DNA of 47,851 bases, from assembly GCA_001662425.1 (NCBI GenBank), contig BDDC01000592.1, forward strand, positions 1,964-49,814, written 5' to 3'. Source of the DNA: Chlamydomonas sphaeroides. Lineage: Eukaryota; Chlorophyta; Chlorophyceae; Chlamydomonadales; Chlamydomonadaceae. Positions 1 to 12,000 of the stretch are shown here, in pieces (positions within the stretch are counted from its first letter, which is position 1; the number at the start of each line of letters is the position of its first letter). The translations under genes and the position numbers were made by a program. The notes beneath the pieces are model-generated. The model saw only the letters and a program-made list of their open reading frames with translations, was not told the origin of the DNA and did not search any database.

Positions 1-29
1 GCCAAGGGCCACCCGAGAGGGCCACGCAC

Positions 30-3000
30 CGGCCGGCTTCCGCCCGCCGCGGGCCCGCCGATGCGCGGCAGCAGCTGCACCGTGACGCCCTCCTCGCCGC
101 CGCCGCCGCCGGCGCTGCCGCCGCCGAGCGCGCCGCCGGAGCTGCCTCCCGCGGCGCCCCCGGCGGCGCCACTGGCGGCCGCCGCGGCTGCCTCGACTCT
201 CTTGAGCTCGCTCTGCAGCTGCGCGTTGTGCTGCTCCAGGGCCGAGGCGCGCGCCTGCAGCTGGGACAGCTGCGCCAGCTGCTCGGCCTGGGATGGGCAG
301 GCCAGCAAAAACGTGCATGGTTCATGTACCGGTAGCTGCTTGATGTGTGCGTGCATCCTATCATGCTGCATACGGATCCTCTCGGAAGATTAGCACCCCC
401 GCCTTGGGATGGGCACAGGGGCCCGGGCCATGAGCAGGTGGCGGCAGGGGCAAAGGAGCAGGTACCCCGTTCCCCTCCTCCCGGCGCCCGGCACTGTCCA
501 CCCCAGCCTGCTCCCAGCTGGGCTTCCCCCGCCACCGGCCCCCCCTGCCTGCCATGGTACTTGTTCCCTGTCCTCACCGCACCTCTACCCATAATAATCC
601 CTGCCTGCCCGCACCTTGGCGTGCATCTCCTGCTGCTGCGTGTTGACGCCCGCCTCCAGCACCGCCACCAGCCCCTCCAGCGCCACCGCGCACGCCAGGA
701 GCTCCGCAAACTCCGGCAGCGACGTGGAGGAGGGGCCGGCAGAGGTGGTCTGCGGGCGGGTGGGGGGCGGCAGTGCCGTGCAGTGCAGGGCGTGGCGAGC
801 GCGTTTCAACCGGCGTCGCAGTGACCCGGAAACGGACGTAACATGTTTGCAAGCCGCTGGAGCTGGGTCGTGCCGCCGCCCCCATCTACGCTTCCTGGCT
901 GCCGACGAGGTATCGTATTGGTAGGCTTCCTAGATGCACAACGAGGTGCATGACCATCCGTGCGCGTCCTATCTGCAAGCTCACCCTCTCCAGCTGCTCC
1001 ATGAGGTTCTGGCTGCGTCCCAGCCGGGCCGCCAGCCCGAGCGCCCGCTCGTGCGCCCCCGCCAGGATGGCGCTGACGGCGCGCGCGTCGTCGCGAGCCG
1101 CGCGGCGCACCGCGTCGGCGCTGGCGGCGGCCGCCGACGCCGCCGCCGCCACCGCGCTGGCGGCGGCGGTGGGCGTGCTGGTGAAAGAGCCCTCGCGCGG
1201 CGACGCCGCCGCTACTGGCGGGAGGTCGGAGGCGTCGCGAGAGGCCCGGCGCGCCGGCGGCGGCCTGGTCGCGCCGCTGTCGCTGCCGCGCGCGCTGCGG
1301 CCGCCGACGGCGCCGGCGGCGGCGCCGCCGCTGGCGGCCGCGGCCGACGCCGATTCTAGGAGCTGCACGGCGCGCTGCTCCGCCGCCGCCGCAATGGCGG
1401 CGGACTGGGCAGCCTGCTCCTGAGCCTCCGCCAGCGCGGCAGCGGTGGACGCGACCTCGGCGCGCGCTGCCTCCGCCGACGCGTCGGCGGCGGCGCACCG
1501 CTCCACCGCTGCCTGCAGCTGCTCGGCCGCCTCCGCCGCCTCGCCACGCGCCTCCGCCAGCTCCGACTGCGCCTCGACCAGCTCGCCGCGCAGCTCCTCC
1601 AGCTCTGCCCGCGCCTCCGCCAGCTGCGACTCGAGCACCGCCGCCGCCGCCGCCGCCTCGTCCCTGGCGCGGAGCGCCTCCGCCAGCTGCGCCTCGGACA
1701 CCGCCGGCGGCGGCGCCGCCGCCGGCAGCACCGGCGGCGGCTCCACCACCGCCTCGACGGCGCCGCCTTGGGACATTGCCAGCGCCGCCGCTGCGGCGGC
1801 GGCGGTGTGCTCGTCGAGCGCTGCCTCCGCCAGCCCGGCCCGGACCAGCTCCTGGTGCCGCTGCACGCCCGTCAGTGCCGCCACGAGCGCCGTGTTGGCG
1901 GCGGCGGCGGCGGCCGCCGCCGCCGCGGCCTCCTCAGCGCGCGTCGCCGCCGCCGCCTTGTCGGCCTGAAGCCGCGTGAGCGTCTCGCGGGCGCGCGCCA
2001 GCTTGGCGCCGTCGGCGGCGGTGGCGGCCACGAGCTCGGCGACGCGCTCGCGCAGGGCTGACGTCTCCGCCACCGCCGCCTCAGCGGCGGCGGCGCGGCG
2101 GCGCAGCTCCGCGGCCTCGACTTGGAGCGCCGAGTGCTCTGCCGTCAGCTCGGACAGCACCGCGTTGGCGGCGGAGGCGGCCGCGTCGGCGGCGGCGCTG
2201 GCGGCGGCGGCCTGCGCGGCGGCGGCTGCGGCCTCGGCGGCGTCGGCGCGCATGCGGCAGCCGATGAGCTCGCCCTGCAGGTCGTCCACCTGCAGGCCAT
2301 GGGACGGCACGACAAGGTTTGCAATCACGATCAAAATGGCGAGATGCATGGCGAGGTCAAGGAAAATAAAAGGAAGACCCAGTTAAAAAAGGCCATGAGG
2401 CGTACCCGTCGCCCGATGCCACTGCAAGCGGGTCGCGGGCAGCCCGCGGTGCAGGCGCCCCCCGCACCAACGCCCCCACCTGGCCCTCGGCCGCCGACAG
2501 CCGCGCCTCCAGGCCCTGCACCTGGGCCTCGGCGGCGGAGCGGCCCGCGGCGGCGGCCTCGACCGCCGCGTGCAGCTCGGCCATCTGCCCCATCTGCTCC
2601 TGAGGGGCGGGCAGCAGCATTCGAGCGCAGCAGTAGGCGCCGGACGGGGCGGGCGCGTCAGCACCTTGAAACCGCCTCGGCCTCATCGCCGGCACGCTGG
2701 CATGGCACCGCCTCGGCCCCATCGCCGGCACGCTGGCATGGCACCGCCTCGGCCTCATCGCCGGCACGCTGGCATGGCACCGCCTCGGCCCCATCGCCGG
2801 CACGCTGACATGGCACCGCCTTGGCCCCATCGCCGGCACGCTGGCATGCGGTGGTGCAGCGACAGCTCGCTACTCGCTGCGAGGGAGGGTTGCCCATGAC
2901 CGTCCGCCCGCAGTTCGCAAGAGCTTGGCGGCAGCCACTGTCGGCACGTCACAGGTGGCCGGGACGGCACGTGAAGCCGCATCAGGTGCACCAGGAGCGG

Positions 3001-6000
3001 CGCTCGCCGCCCGCCCAGCCCGCACCTGCGCCTCCTCCAGCTGCGCCCGGAGCGCGTCCGCGGCCGCCCGCGCCTCCGCGGCGCCGCGGCGCGCCTCCGC
3101 GGCCGCCGCCTCCGCCGCCTCCAGCTGGTCCGCCAGGTCCGCGGCGCGGGCCTCGCCCGCTGCCACCTGCGCCACGCCCAACACGCGAGGCAGCACCCAG
3201 CCTTAATGCCGCCCCCACCACCATGCCGCACCGCATCCTGCGCGCAGCGCTCTCGGCACCGCGCTCCCGGCCCTGCGCATGCCCACCTGCCCCGCCAGCG
3301 CCTCCCGCAGCCGCCGCTGCTCCTCCGCGTGCTGCCGTACCACTGCCAGCTCGGCGCGTGCCGCGTCCAGCTGCGCTGCGCCTCCAGCCGCCGCTTCCTG
3401 CAGCTCCGCCGCAGCGGCGGCCGCGGCCTCGGAGGCGCGCGCCGATGCGGCGGCCTCCTCCTCCAGCTGCGCCTCCAGCCGGGTGACCTGAGGGCCGCAG
3501 GGAGCCAGCATAGGGTACGACCGAGGGCATGTTTGTCGGCCAGCAATGATGCTTTGGTATGCACGTACAGACGAGCAGACAGCGTGTCCCAACCCGGTCT
3601 AGAGATGCATCCCACATGGAGTTGCCCATATCAACCCACGAGTCCAGCCGCGCTAGATCCACTGAATGCTTCGCCAACTTCAGGATACGTATACATGCAC
3701 GTTTCAAGGTAAGGTTATTGGGATTGACGACACTTAAGTTCTCATGGAAAAAGCAACCCTACCCACCACTGAATCCAGGCGCGCCAGCTCCGAGTCGCGC
3801 ATCAGCAGCTGCGTCTCCAGCTCGCCCACACGCGACCGCAGGCCCTCCGCCTCGGCCGCAGCCTCCGCAGCGGCGGCCGCCGCGTCCGCCTTGTCGTCGC
3901 CCTGCGCCTCGCGCTCGGCCGCGGCTGCGCGCAGCTGGCGGACCAGGTCCTCCAGGCTGGCGCGCTGGACCTGCGGGGCCCGTTGACATGTGGCACGCAG
4001 CGGTTGGCGGTTGGCGTGCCACGAGGATCCAGATCCAGCCGCCACTCCCAGCTACCGCAGTATATCTATGCTATCATACCGGTTCACTAGCTATCCACGG
4101 TGTGCAGGTGTGTTTAGGGTTGAGTCATCCAAGGCCCACCTCGAGGCTCTGCAGAGCCGCCATCGAGTCCTCCAGCTGGCTCTCCAGGCCCGCGGCCCGC
4201 TCCTCCGTCGCCGCCGCAGCCGCCTCCAGCTCCGCCACGCGGCCGCGTAGCTCCTCGCCTTCGCCGCCGTCGGCTGCCGCCGCCGCAGCAGCAGCGGCCT
4301 CGGCCTCGGCGGCGGCGAGCTGCGAGGCGAGGGTGTCGTTGCGGGCAGACAGCTCCTCCACCAGGCCCGACAGGTTGGCGGACAGCGACAGCTGCAGGGT
4401 GCGGGGGCCCATGTGGGCATGAGGATGGGTTGCGGTGCGGGGTCACGGGAGCGGACCGGCAGGGCGCATGCTCAGCTGCGTAAGGGATCCTCAAGTAAGG
4501 GCGCGGGCTCGCGGGCTTGGCGGGGTGATTGTGACGCTCGGATCAGGGCACCATTGAATACAGGCGCACACTACTCAGGTGACCGCTTCAGCCCCCGGGC
4601 CGACGCGCACCTTCTTAGTGGTGTTCGCCAGCTGCTGCTCCAGGTCCGCCACCTGAGCCCGCAGCGCCTCGGCCGCCGCCTCCGCCGCCTCCGCCGCCGA
4701 CCGCGCCGCCGCCAGCTCGGCCGCCGCGGCGACGGTGTCGCCAGCGACCTCGCGGCTCGCGGCCACCGCCGTCACGACGGCGCCGCCAGCGGCCCCGGCG
4801 GCGGCGGCAGCAGCCATCGCCTCCGTGAGCTGCTCTTCCAGCTTGCGGCCCTTCTTGATCGCGGCCTTGAGCTTGTTCCGCAGGTCCTCCGTCCGCTGCG
4901 CGGCCTCCGCCGCCTCGGTCTGATGCCGCGCGGCCTCTGCCCGCGCCGTCGCCAGCTGCTCCCGCAGCTCCGCGGCCTCCACCTCCGCCGCGGCGGCGGC
5001 GGCCTCGTTGCCGGCATCGGCATCCGCAAGCGCGGCGGCGGCCGCGGCCGTCGCCTCGGCCGCCTCCGCCGCCTCGCGGGCGGCCTCAAGCTCGCGCGTC
5101 AGCTGCTCCTCGCGCTCCGAGGCGGACGCCGCAGCGGCCTGCGCCGCCGCCGCCTTGGCCTCCGCCGCCGCCGCGCGGTCCTCCGCCTCTGCCAGCCTCT
5201 CCTCAAGCTCAGCGACCAGCTCCGTGTCGGCGGCAGCGGCCGCCGCTGCCTTGTCCTGAGCTGCCGCCAGCTCTCGCTGCGCCGCGACGGCGGCGTCTTG
5301 TGCCGCCGTCAGAGCCGACCGCAGCCCATCGGCCTCAGCCTCCGCCGCCGCAAGGCGGCTCTCAAGGTCTGCCGCCGTTGCAGCCGCGGAAGATGTCGAC
5401 CGCCGCGCCTCCGCAAGCACCGCCTCCGACTCCGCCAGCTCCTGGCAGCGCTCCTCCGACGCCGCCAGCTCCTGCCGCAGCCGCTCTCGCTCGTCAGCCG
5501 CCTCCGCCAGGTCGTCAGCCGCCTCCGCCAGCTCCCGAGCCGCCGCCTTTGCGGCGGCCTTTGCCTCCTCCAGCGCTTGCTCCGCCTCCGCCGCCCTGGC
5601 ATTAACCTCCGCCAGCTCCGTCATCGCCGCCTCCGCCGCGGCCTTCGTCTCCGCCAGCTCCGTCATCGCTGCCTCCGCCGCGGCCTTGGCCTCCGCCAGC
5701 TCCGCCAGCAGCTCGCCCGTCGCCAGCTCATCGGCAGCGGCGCGTGCGGCCAGCCGCTCCTCCGCCTCCGTCGCCGCTTGGCGTGCCGCCGCTGCCGCAG
5801 CTTCCGCCGCCACTGCCTCCGCCTCTACCTCCGCCAGCCGGCTGCGCAGCTCCGCCGCCTCGGACTCGCCGGCGGCGCTGCGCTCCGCCGTCACGGCCAC
5901 CGCCGCCGCGGCCTCCTGCGCCGCCGCCAGCGCTGCCGTCAGCTCCGCAACCTGGGCCTCCAGCGCCTGCTTGGCTTGGTCAATGGTCTTGCCCTTGCGC

Positions 6001-9000
6001 ACGGCGGCCCGCAGCTTCTGCCGCAGGTCTTCCGTCTCGGCCGCAGCCGCCTCCTGAGCGGCGCGCGCCTCGGCGGCGGCGGCGCTGGCGGCGGCAGCCT
6101 CGGCGCGCAGCGCCTCGGCGGCGGCCTCCGCCTCCGCCAGCTGGCGCTGCGCCTCGTCCAGCTTGGCTTCGACCTGGCAGAGCGTTCCCGAGGGCATTCG
6201 TCAAGGCATGGATGGGCGATGATGTACTAGAGCATTGTCTCACGGCACCTTCAAGCCTGCTGACGGGCAGGGCTGGCGATGGACCAGCCTGGTCTCGCGC
6301 GTGCACACCCATGCAAGCACGCCGCGTGGCGCACGGTCCGCGGCCTCACCTCCTCCAGCTTCTCCTGCGCGTCCTTAGCGGCGCCGCTGTCCTCAAGCAG
6401 GGTCTCCTGCATCTGCCGCAGCTGGGCCTGCGGGGGCCAAGGGAGAACGGAAAGCATTGCAACAAAACTGCGTGCGTGCGGTGAGGACAGCGGTCCGCAG
6501 CAGCTGGGCATGCGGAGCCGAGGCGGGCGTCCAGACGCCCAGCAGATGGCTTGGCATCCGTCGGGGGATGTCGTGGGTGGAGGGCTAACTCGTCCTGCAG
6601 ATTCTGAGCCTCAGGGGCTGCAACCCCCGAGCCACAGGCCGCTCCGCGCCAGCGGGAGGGCGGTGGGGTTCCTCCCACCTGCAGCTGCGCCACTCTGCCA
6701 GTGGCCTCGGCCGCCTCCGCCTGGCTAGCCTCCGCCATGCTGCGGAGCTCCAGCAGGTCCGACTCGCGGCCGTTGACCTCGTCCTGGCCCGGCACAGGCA
6801 GCAGCAGGCCACAGCACATGGCCGGAAGGGCAGATGACCAGCGCATGGGCAAGCGACGACGAGTCGGCAACGGCCCTGCGGTGAGGCCCGGAGCCCGTGC
6901 AAGGGACCCACCTGCGCTCCCGCCAGCTCCGTCTGCAGACCATCGTTGGCCCGGCGCGCCTCCTCCAGCTGCGCCGTCAGCTCCGCCACCTGACCCAGCA
7001 GCTGCTCGCACGCCGCCGCCGACTGCTCACGCGCCGCCTCCAGCTCAGCTTCCACTGCCTCGCGAGCCGCCGCCTCGCTCCGTGCCGCCTCCGCAGCGGC
7101 AGTCGCCTCGGCCGCCTCCTCCCGGAGCGCCGCCTCCGCGGTCTGCGCGGCCGTCAGCTGTGCGAGCAGGGCCGCCTCGGCGGCGCCGACCGCCTCCAGC
7201 TGCTGCTGCAGGTCCGTCCCTGCCGTTGAAGCCGCCGCCAGCTGCGCCTGCACCGCCTCCGCCGCGGCGGCAGCGTCCGCCAGCTCACGACGCAGCGCGG
7301 CTTCGGTGTCCGCCGCCGCCTCCAGCTGCGACCTGACGTCGGCGGCGGCCCGCTGCGCGGCGTCGCCCTCAGCCCGCAGCGCCGCCTCCGCCGCCAGCGC
7401 CGCCTCCAGCTGCCGCTGCAGCGCCGCCTCCGACTCGCGCGATGCGGCATAATGCGCCGCCTCCCGCTCCGCCGCCGCCGCGCGCTCTTCCGCGGCAGCC
7501 GCGCGCTCCTCCGCGGCTCGCAGCCGCTCCGCGGCTTCCGTGCCCTGAGCCGCCAGCGCCGCGTTGGCGGCGGCGAGGTCGGCGGCGCGCTGCGTCGCCT
7601 CCGCCAGCGCCGCGGCCGCGGCGGCGCCGCCGTCGGCAAGCTGCGCGCTGACGCGCGCCGCCGCTGCGTCAGCCTCCACCGCTGTCGCCAGCGCGCCCTC
7701 AAGCGCCGCCAACCGCTCCGCCAGCGCCGCCGCCGGCGCGGCCGCCTCCGCCAGCTCCCGGCGCAGCCGCTCGCGCTCCTCGGCCACCTCCGCCAGCTCT
7801 GCCGCGGCGGCCTCCGCCGCGGCCTTGGCCTCCGCCAGCTGCTCGCCTAGGCGCGTGTGGTCGGCTTTGAGCGCGGCGCCCTTGGCCTTGAGCGCCTTGT
7901 GCGCCTTTTCAACAATAGCATGCGCCTCCTCCAGCGCGGCGTGCTTCTCCGTCAGCTCCGCCAGCTTGGCCTCTGCCTCGGCCGCCGCGCTACCGCCGGC
8001 CGCCTCCGCAGCCGCCAGCGCCGCCACCAGCCTATCCGTCTCCGCGGTCGCCGCTGCCAGTTGCTCCGCCAGCTCGGCGGCGCGGGCCTCGGCGGCGTCG
8101 CGCGCGGCGCTGGCGGCGGCGCACTCGCCGGATAGCTGTGAGCTGAGCTCGTCGCATCGCGCCTCCGTGGCGGCGGCGGCGGCCTGCGCCTCTGCCAGCT
8201 GCGCCGCCAGGGCGTCTGCTTCCGCCTTAGCAGCGGCGGCGCCGTCACGCGCTGCCGCCGCCTCGGCGGCGGCGGCCTCGGCCGCGGACGTTGCTTCGCG
8301 CGTCTGCTCTGCAAGCCGCTCGGCTTCCTCCCGTGCCTCCTGCAGCTGCGCCGCCGCTGCCTGCGCCGCCGCTGCGGCCTCCGCCTGCTGGGCGGTCAGG
8401 TCCCCACAGCGCTGCCGCGCCTCCGCCAGCGCCTCGGCCGACTCCTTCGCCGCAACGCGCGCCGCAACGCCCTCGGACGCGAGCTTCTTCGCCTCTGCCA
8501 GAGCGGCGGACATCTCCGCTGCCTCCTCCGCCATCCGCTCGGCGTCGACCGCACATTCCTTTGCGGCCTCCCGCGCGGCCTCCGCCTCCGCCAGCGCCGC
8601 CTCTCGAGCCGCCTCCGCCGCGGCGGCGGCAGCCTCCGCCCCGGCCCTGGCCTCCGCCAATTCGCGTAGCTCCACGGCAGCAGCCGTCGCCGCGGCGGCG
8701 GCCTCCACACGCGCCGCCTCCGCCTCCGCCAGCGCCGCCTCTCGAGCCGCCTCCGCCGCTGCGACGGCAGCCTCCGCCGCGGCCCTTGCCTCCGCCACGT
8801 CGCGCAGCTCCACGGCAGCAGCCGTCGCCGCGGCTGCAGCTTCCGCACGCGCGGCCTCCGCCTCCGCCGCCCGTGCCGTCGCCGCCGCGAGCTCTGACCT
8901 CAGCTCAGTCATCGCTGACGTCAGCGCGTCGCGCGCCGCCGTTAGGGCCTCGGCCTCCGCCGCCGCACGGCCCGCCTCCGCCGCCAGCCCGGCCACTGCC

Positions 9001-12000
9001 GACGCGCGCTCCTCGCACGCCTCCGCCAGCAGCGCCTCACGTGCCGCCAGCTGCCCGCGCGCCTCCACCGCCGCCGCTTCCGCCGCCGCCGCCGCAGCGC
9101 GCGCCGCCGCAACGGCCCCGTCGCCGCGTGCGGCGGCCTCGCCCGCCGCGGCCTCCAGCGCCGCCGCCTGCCCGCGCGCCTCGGCGGCCTCGGCCTCCGC
9201 CGCGTCTCCGCGCGCCGCCGCCTCCGCCAGCTGCACCGCCAGGGCCTCGGCCTCTGCCTTGGCGGCGTTGGCGGCGTCGCGCTGCGTCTGGGCCGCCGCA
9301 GCCGCGGCTGCGAGCTCGCGCTCGTGCGCCTCGTGGGCCGACGCCAGCTGTGCCTGCGCGCAGGATTCGCAGCCGTCCAATGGCCACGACAACTTCATCC
9401 GCTGCAGCCCCGCTGCCGATGCACCCAGCCCTCCCAAGCTGCGCCTGAGCGCAGGTGTTGCAAAGCTCCTCCTCAACAGCCGCGGCAGGAGCCCCCAAAA
9501 GCCCCCACAACACACAGCGCGCGAGGGTGCAGGTCAGGGGCCGCCCTGCTCGGCGACCAGCAACGCCCCCCACACGCGAGCCGCGTCTGCCTCACGTACG
9601 AAGACCGCAGGCCCCCCCCCCACACACACGCGTGTGGGGTTCTGTTCTACCTAACACTGGAACACACGCCACGGGTCGTGTGTGCTACATGTCCCTATTT
9701 CTGAACACACACACGCCACGCGCTTGCCCACCTGCGCCGCGTCCAGCTGGTGCTGCAGCTCGCCAGCGCGCTCCGCCTCGGCCGCGGCCTCGGCGGACGC
9801 GGTCTGCTCCGCCTGACGTAGCCCCTCCAGCGCCGCCTCCAGCTCGCGAACACGCTCCTCGGCGCCCGTCTCGCGGCCCACCATTGCGGCCTGCAGCTCC
9901 GCAACCTGCGGGGCGGGTGGGCGCATCCGATGGGAAGCCGACCACGGAGCACGTGTGCACAAACGGGCAGGGCTGGATCGACTCATCCGGCCCAATCACG
10001 TCTCGCCCCTGGGCGACAATAAAAGGCATGGCAGACCATAGAGCCATCGGCAGACGGTTGTATCAATACCGATGCCGATCAAGACGCCCGCCCGCCGACC
10101 GCCGCACCTGCTCCTCCGACGCCTCCAGCCGGGTGCGCAGCTCCCCGATGCGCTCCTCCGCAGACGCCTCGGCCGCCTCCAGCTGCGCCGCCAGCTCCGC
10201 AGCCCGGGCCTCGCCCGCCGCCGCCGCCTCGGCCTGCTCCTCAGCCGCGGCCTTGGCTGCCGCCAGCTGCTCGCTCAGGGCGGCGGCCTCTGCTCGAGCC
10301 ACCTCCAGCTGCGCCGCAAGCTCCGCCACTGATGCCTCGGCGGCGGCGGCGCGGGCCTCCGCGTCCGACGCCTCAGCCATCGACGCGGAGAGCCTCTCCG
10401 CCAGCTCCGCGGCGCGGGCCTCGGCCTCCGACGCCGCCGCCGTTGACGCTGACAGCTGCTCCGCCAGCTCCGCGGCGCAGGCCTCTGCGGCGTCGCGCGC
10501 GGCGTTGGCGGCGGCGCTCTCGCCAGACAGCTGGGAGCTCAGCTCGCTGCAGCGCGCCTCCGTGGCGGCGGCGGCGGCCTGCGCCTCCGCCAGCTGCGCC
10601 GCCAGGGCCTCGGCCTCTGCCTTGGCGGCAGCGGCGCAGTCACGCTGCTCCGTGGCCGCCGCCTCGGCTGCCTGCAGCTGAGCCGCCAGCTCAGTGGCGC
10701 GTGCCTCGCCCGCTGCTGCCTTGCCGGCCAGCACCTCCGCGTCGGCCTTGGCTGCCGCCAGCTGCTCGCCCAGGGCGGCGGCCTCTGCTTGAGCCGCCTC
10801 CAGCTGCGCCGCTAGCTCCGCCGCCGCCGCCTCGGCGGCCACAGCAGCAGCAGCCAGCTCCCTGCGCGTCTCCGCCTGCGCCGCGGCGGCCTGTTCCGCC
10901 TGCGCCGCTGCCTCGGCCTCCGCCTCCTCCAGCCGCTGCCGCAGCGCCGCTGCCTCCTCGACCGACGCCGCGGCCTTGCCCTCCCGCTCCACTGCCGAGG
11001 CCTCGGCCTGCTGCAGCTGCTGCCGGGCCGCCTCCGCCGCCTCCGCCACCTCCGCCAGCTTCCGCTCTAGCTCAGCAGTTGCGGCCTGCGCCTCCGCCAG
11101 CTGCTGCTGCAGCGCCTCCGCCGCGGCGCCAGCCTCGCCGGTCGCCGCCGCCAGCTGCTGCCGCAGCTCGGAAGCCTCCGCCGCCGCCGCAGCGGCGGCC
11201 TCGGCCTCAGCGGCGCGGCCCTGCTCAGCCTCGGCCGCGCGCTGCTCTGCCGCCTCTCGGGCCGCCGCCTCAGCGTCCGCCCGGCCCGCTGCCGACACCG
11301 ACGCCGAAGCCGCCTCTGCCACGGCACGCTCAAGCGCCTCCACGCGGGCCGCCGCCGTCGCCAGCTCTGCCGCCAGCGCCGTGACGCGGCCGGACGTCGC
11401 CGCCAGCCCAGCCTCGAGCTGCACCGTCAGCTCGGCGCCGCGGGCCGCCGCCGCCGTGTGCGCGGCGTCGAGCGCAGCCGCCGCCGAGGCCGCCGCCGCC
11501 AGCTGGGCGTGCGTGGCCGCCAGCGCCTCAGCGGCGGCGCCGCCGTCGGAGCGCGCCGCCGCCAGCTCGCCGGCCGCGCGCGCCGCTGCGGCCTCGGCGT
11601 CCGCGGCACGGGCATTCGCCGCGGCCAGCTCGGCCTGCGGAGCCCCGAAATGCAGCACACGCTCTCACTATGTACGGCCCCGTATTCCATGTACATGAAG
11701 TACTGTACTGCATGTACGGCCCGAGTGTGACACTGCGCAGGTCAACAACCCGCCGCCACGGCACACCCACCGTCAGCTCCGCCACGCGCTGCTCCACGGA
11801 GCCGCCCGCGGCCCTCAGCTCCGCCAGCTGCGCCTCCAGCTGCTCCTTGACGCTCTGCAACAGCAGCGGCCCAGGCGGCGCAGCCACACGCCATCAATAG
11901 CTCCCTTGGCGCCAGCGCCGAGGGTCCCAACGGACCTTGCTCCCCGATGCTTGCTCCCCGATGCGCCCAGCACCTACCCGCAGCTCCGCCAGCGCCGCCT

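Noticed and set aside
4413..9654. Very long plus-strand open frames (605 codons at 4413-6230, 696 codons at 7564-9654) opposite the coiled-coil exons
   Set aside because: They are shadows of a GC-rich Ala/Glu/Leu-coding strand. They read as Arg/Leu/Gly- or Ser/Ala-rich low complexity, have no domain, and stop near the exon boundaries of the minus-strand gene.
9600..9720. CA-rich simple repeats that might mark a mobile element
   Set aside because: Only short cacaca runs inside an intron, with no terminal repeats, target-site duplication or coding remnant.
10332..11384. Proline-rich 350-codon plus-strand frame
   Set aside because: Antisense to the 509-codon coiled-coil exon; composition is explained by reverse-complemented Ala/Glu codons.
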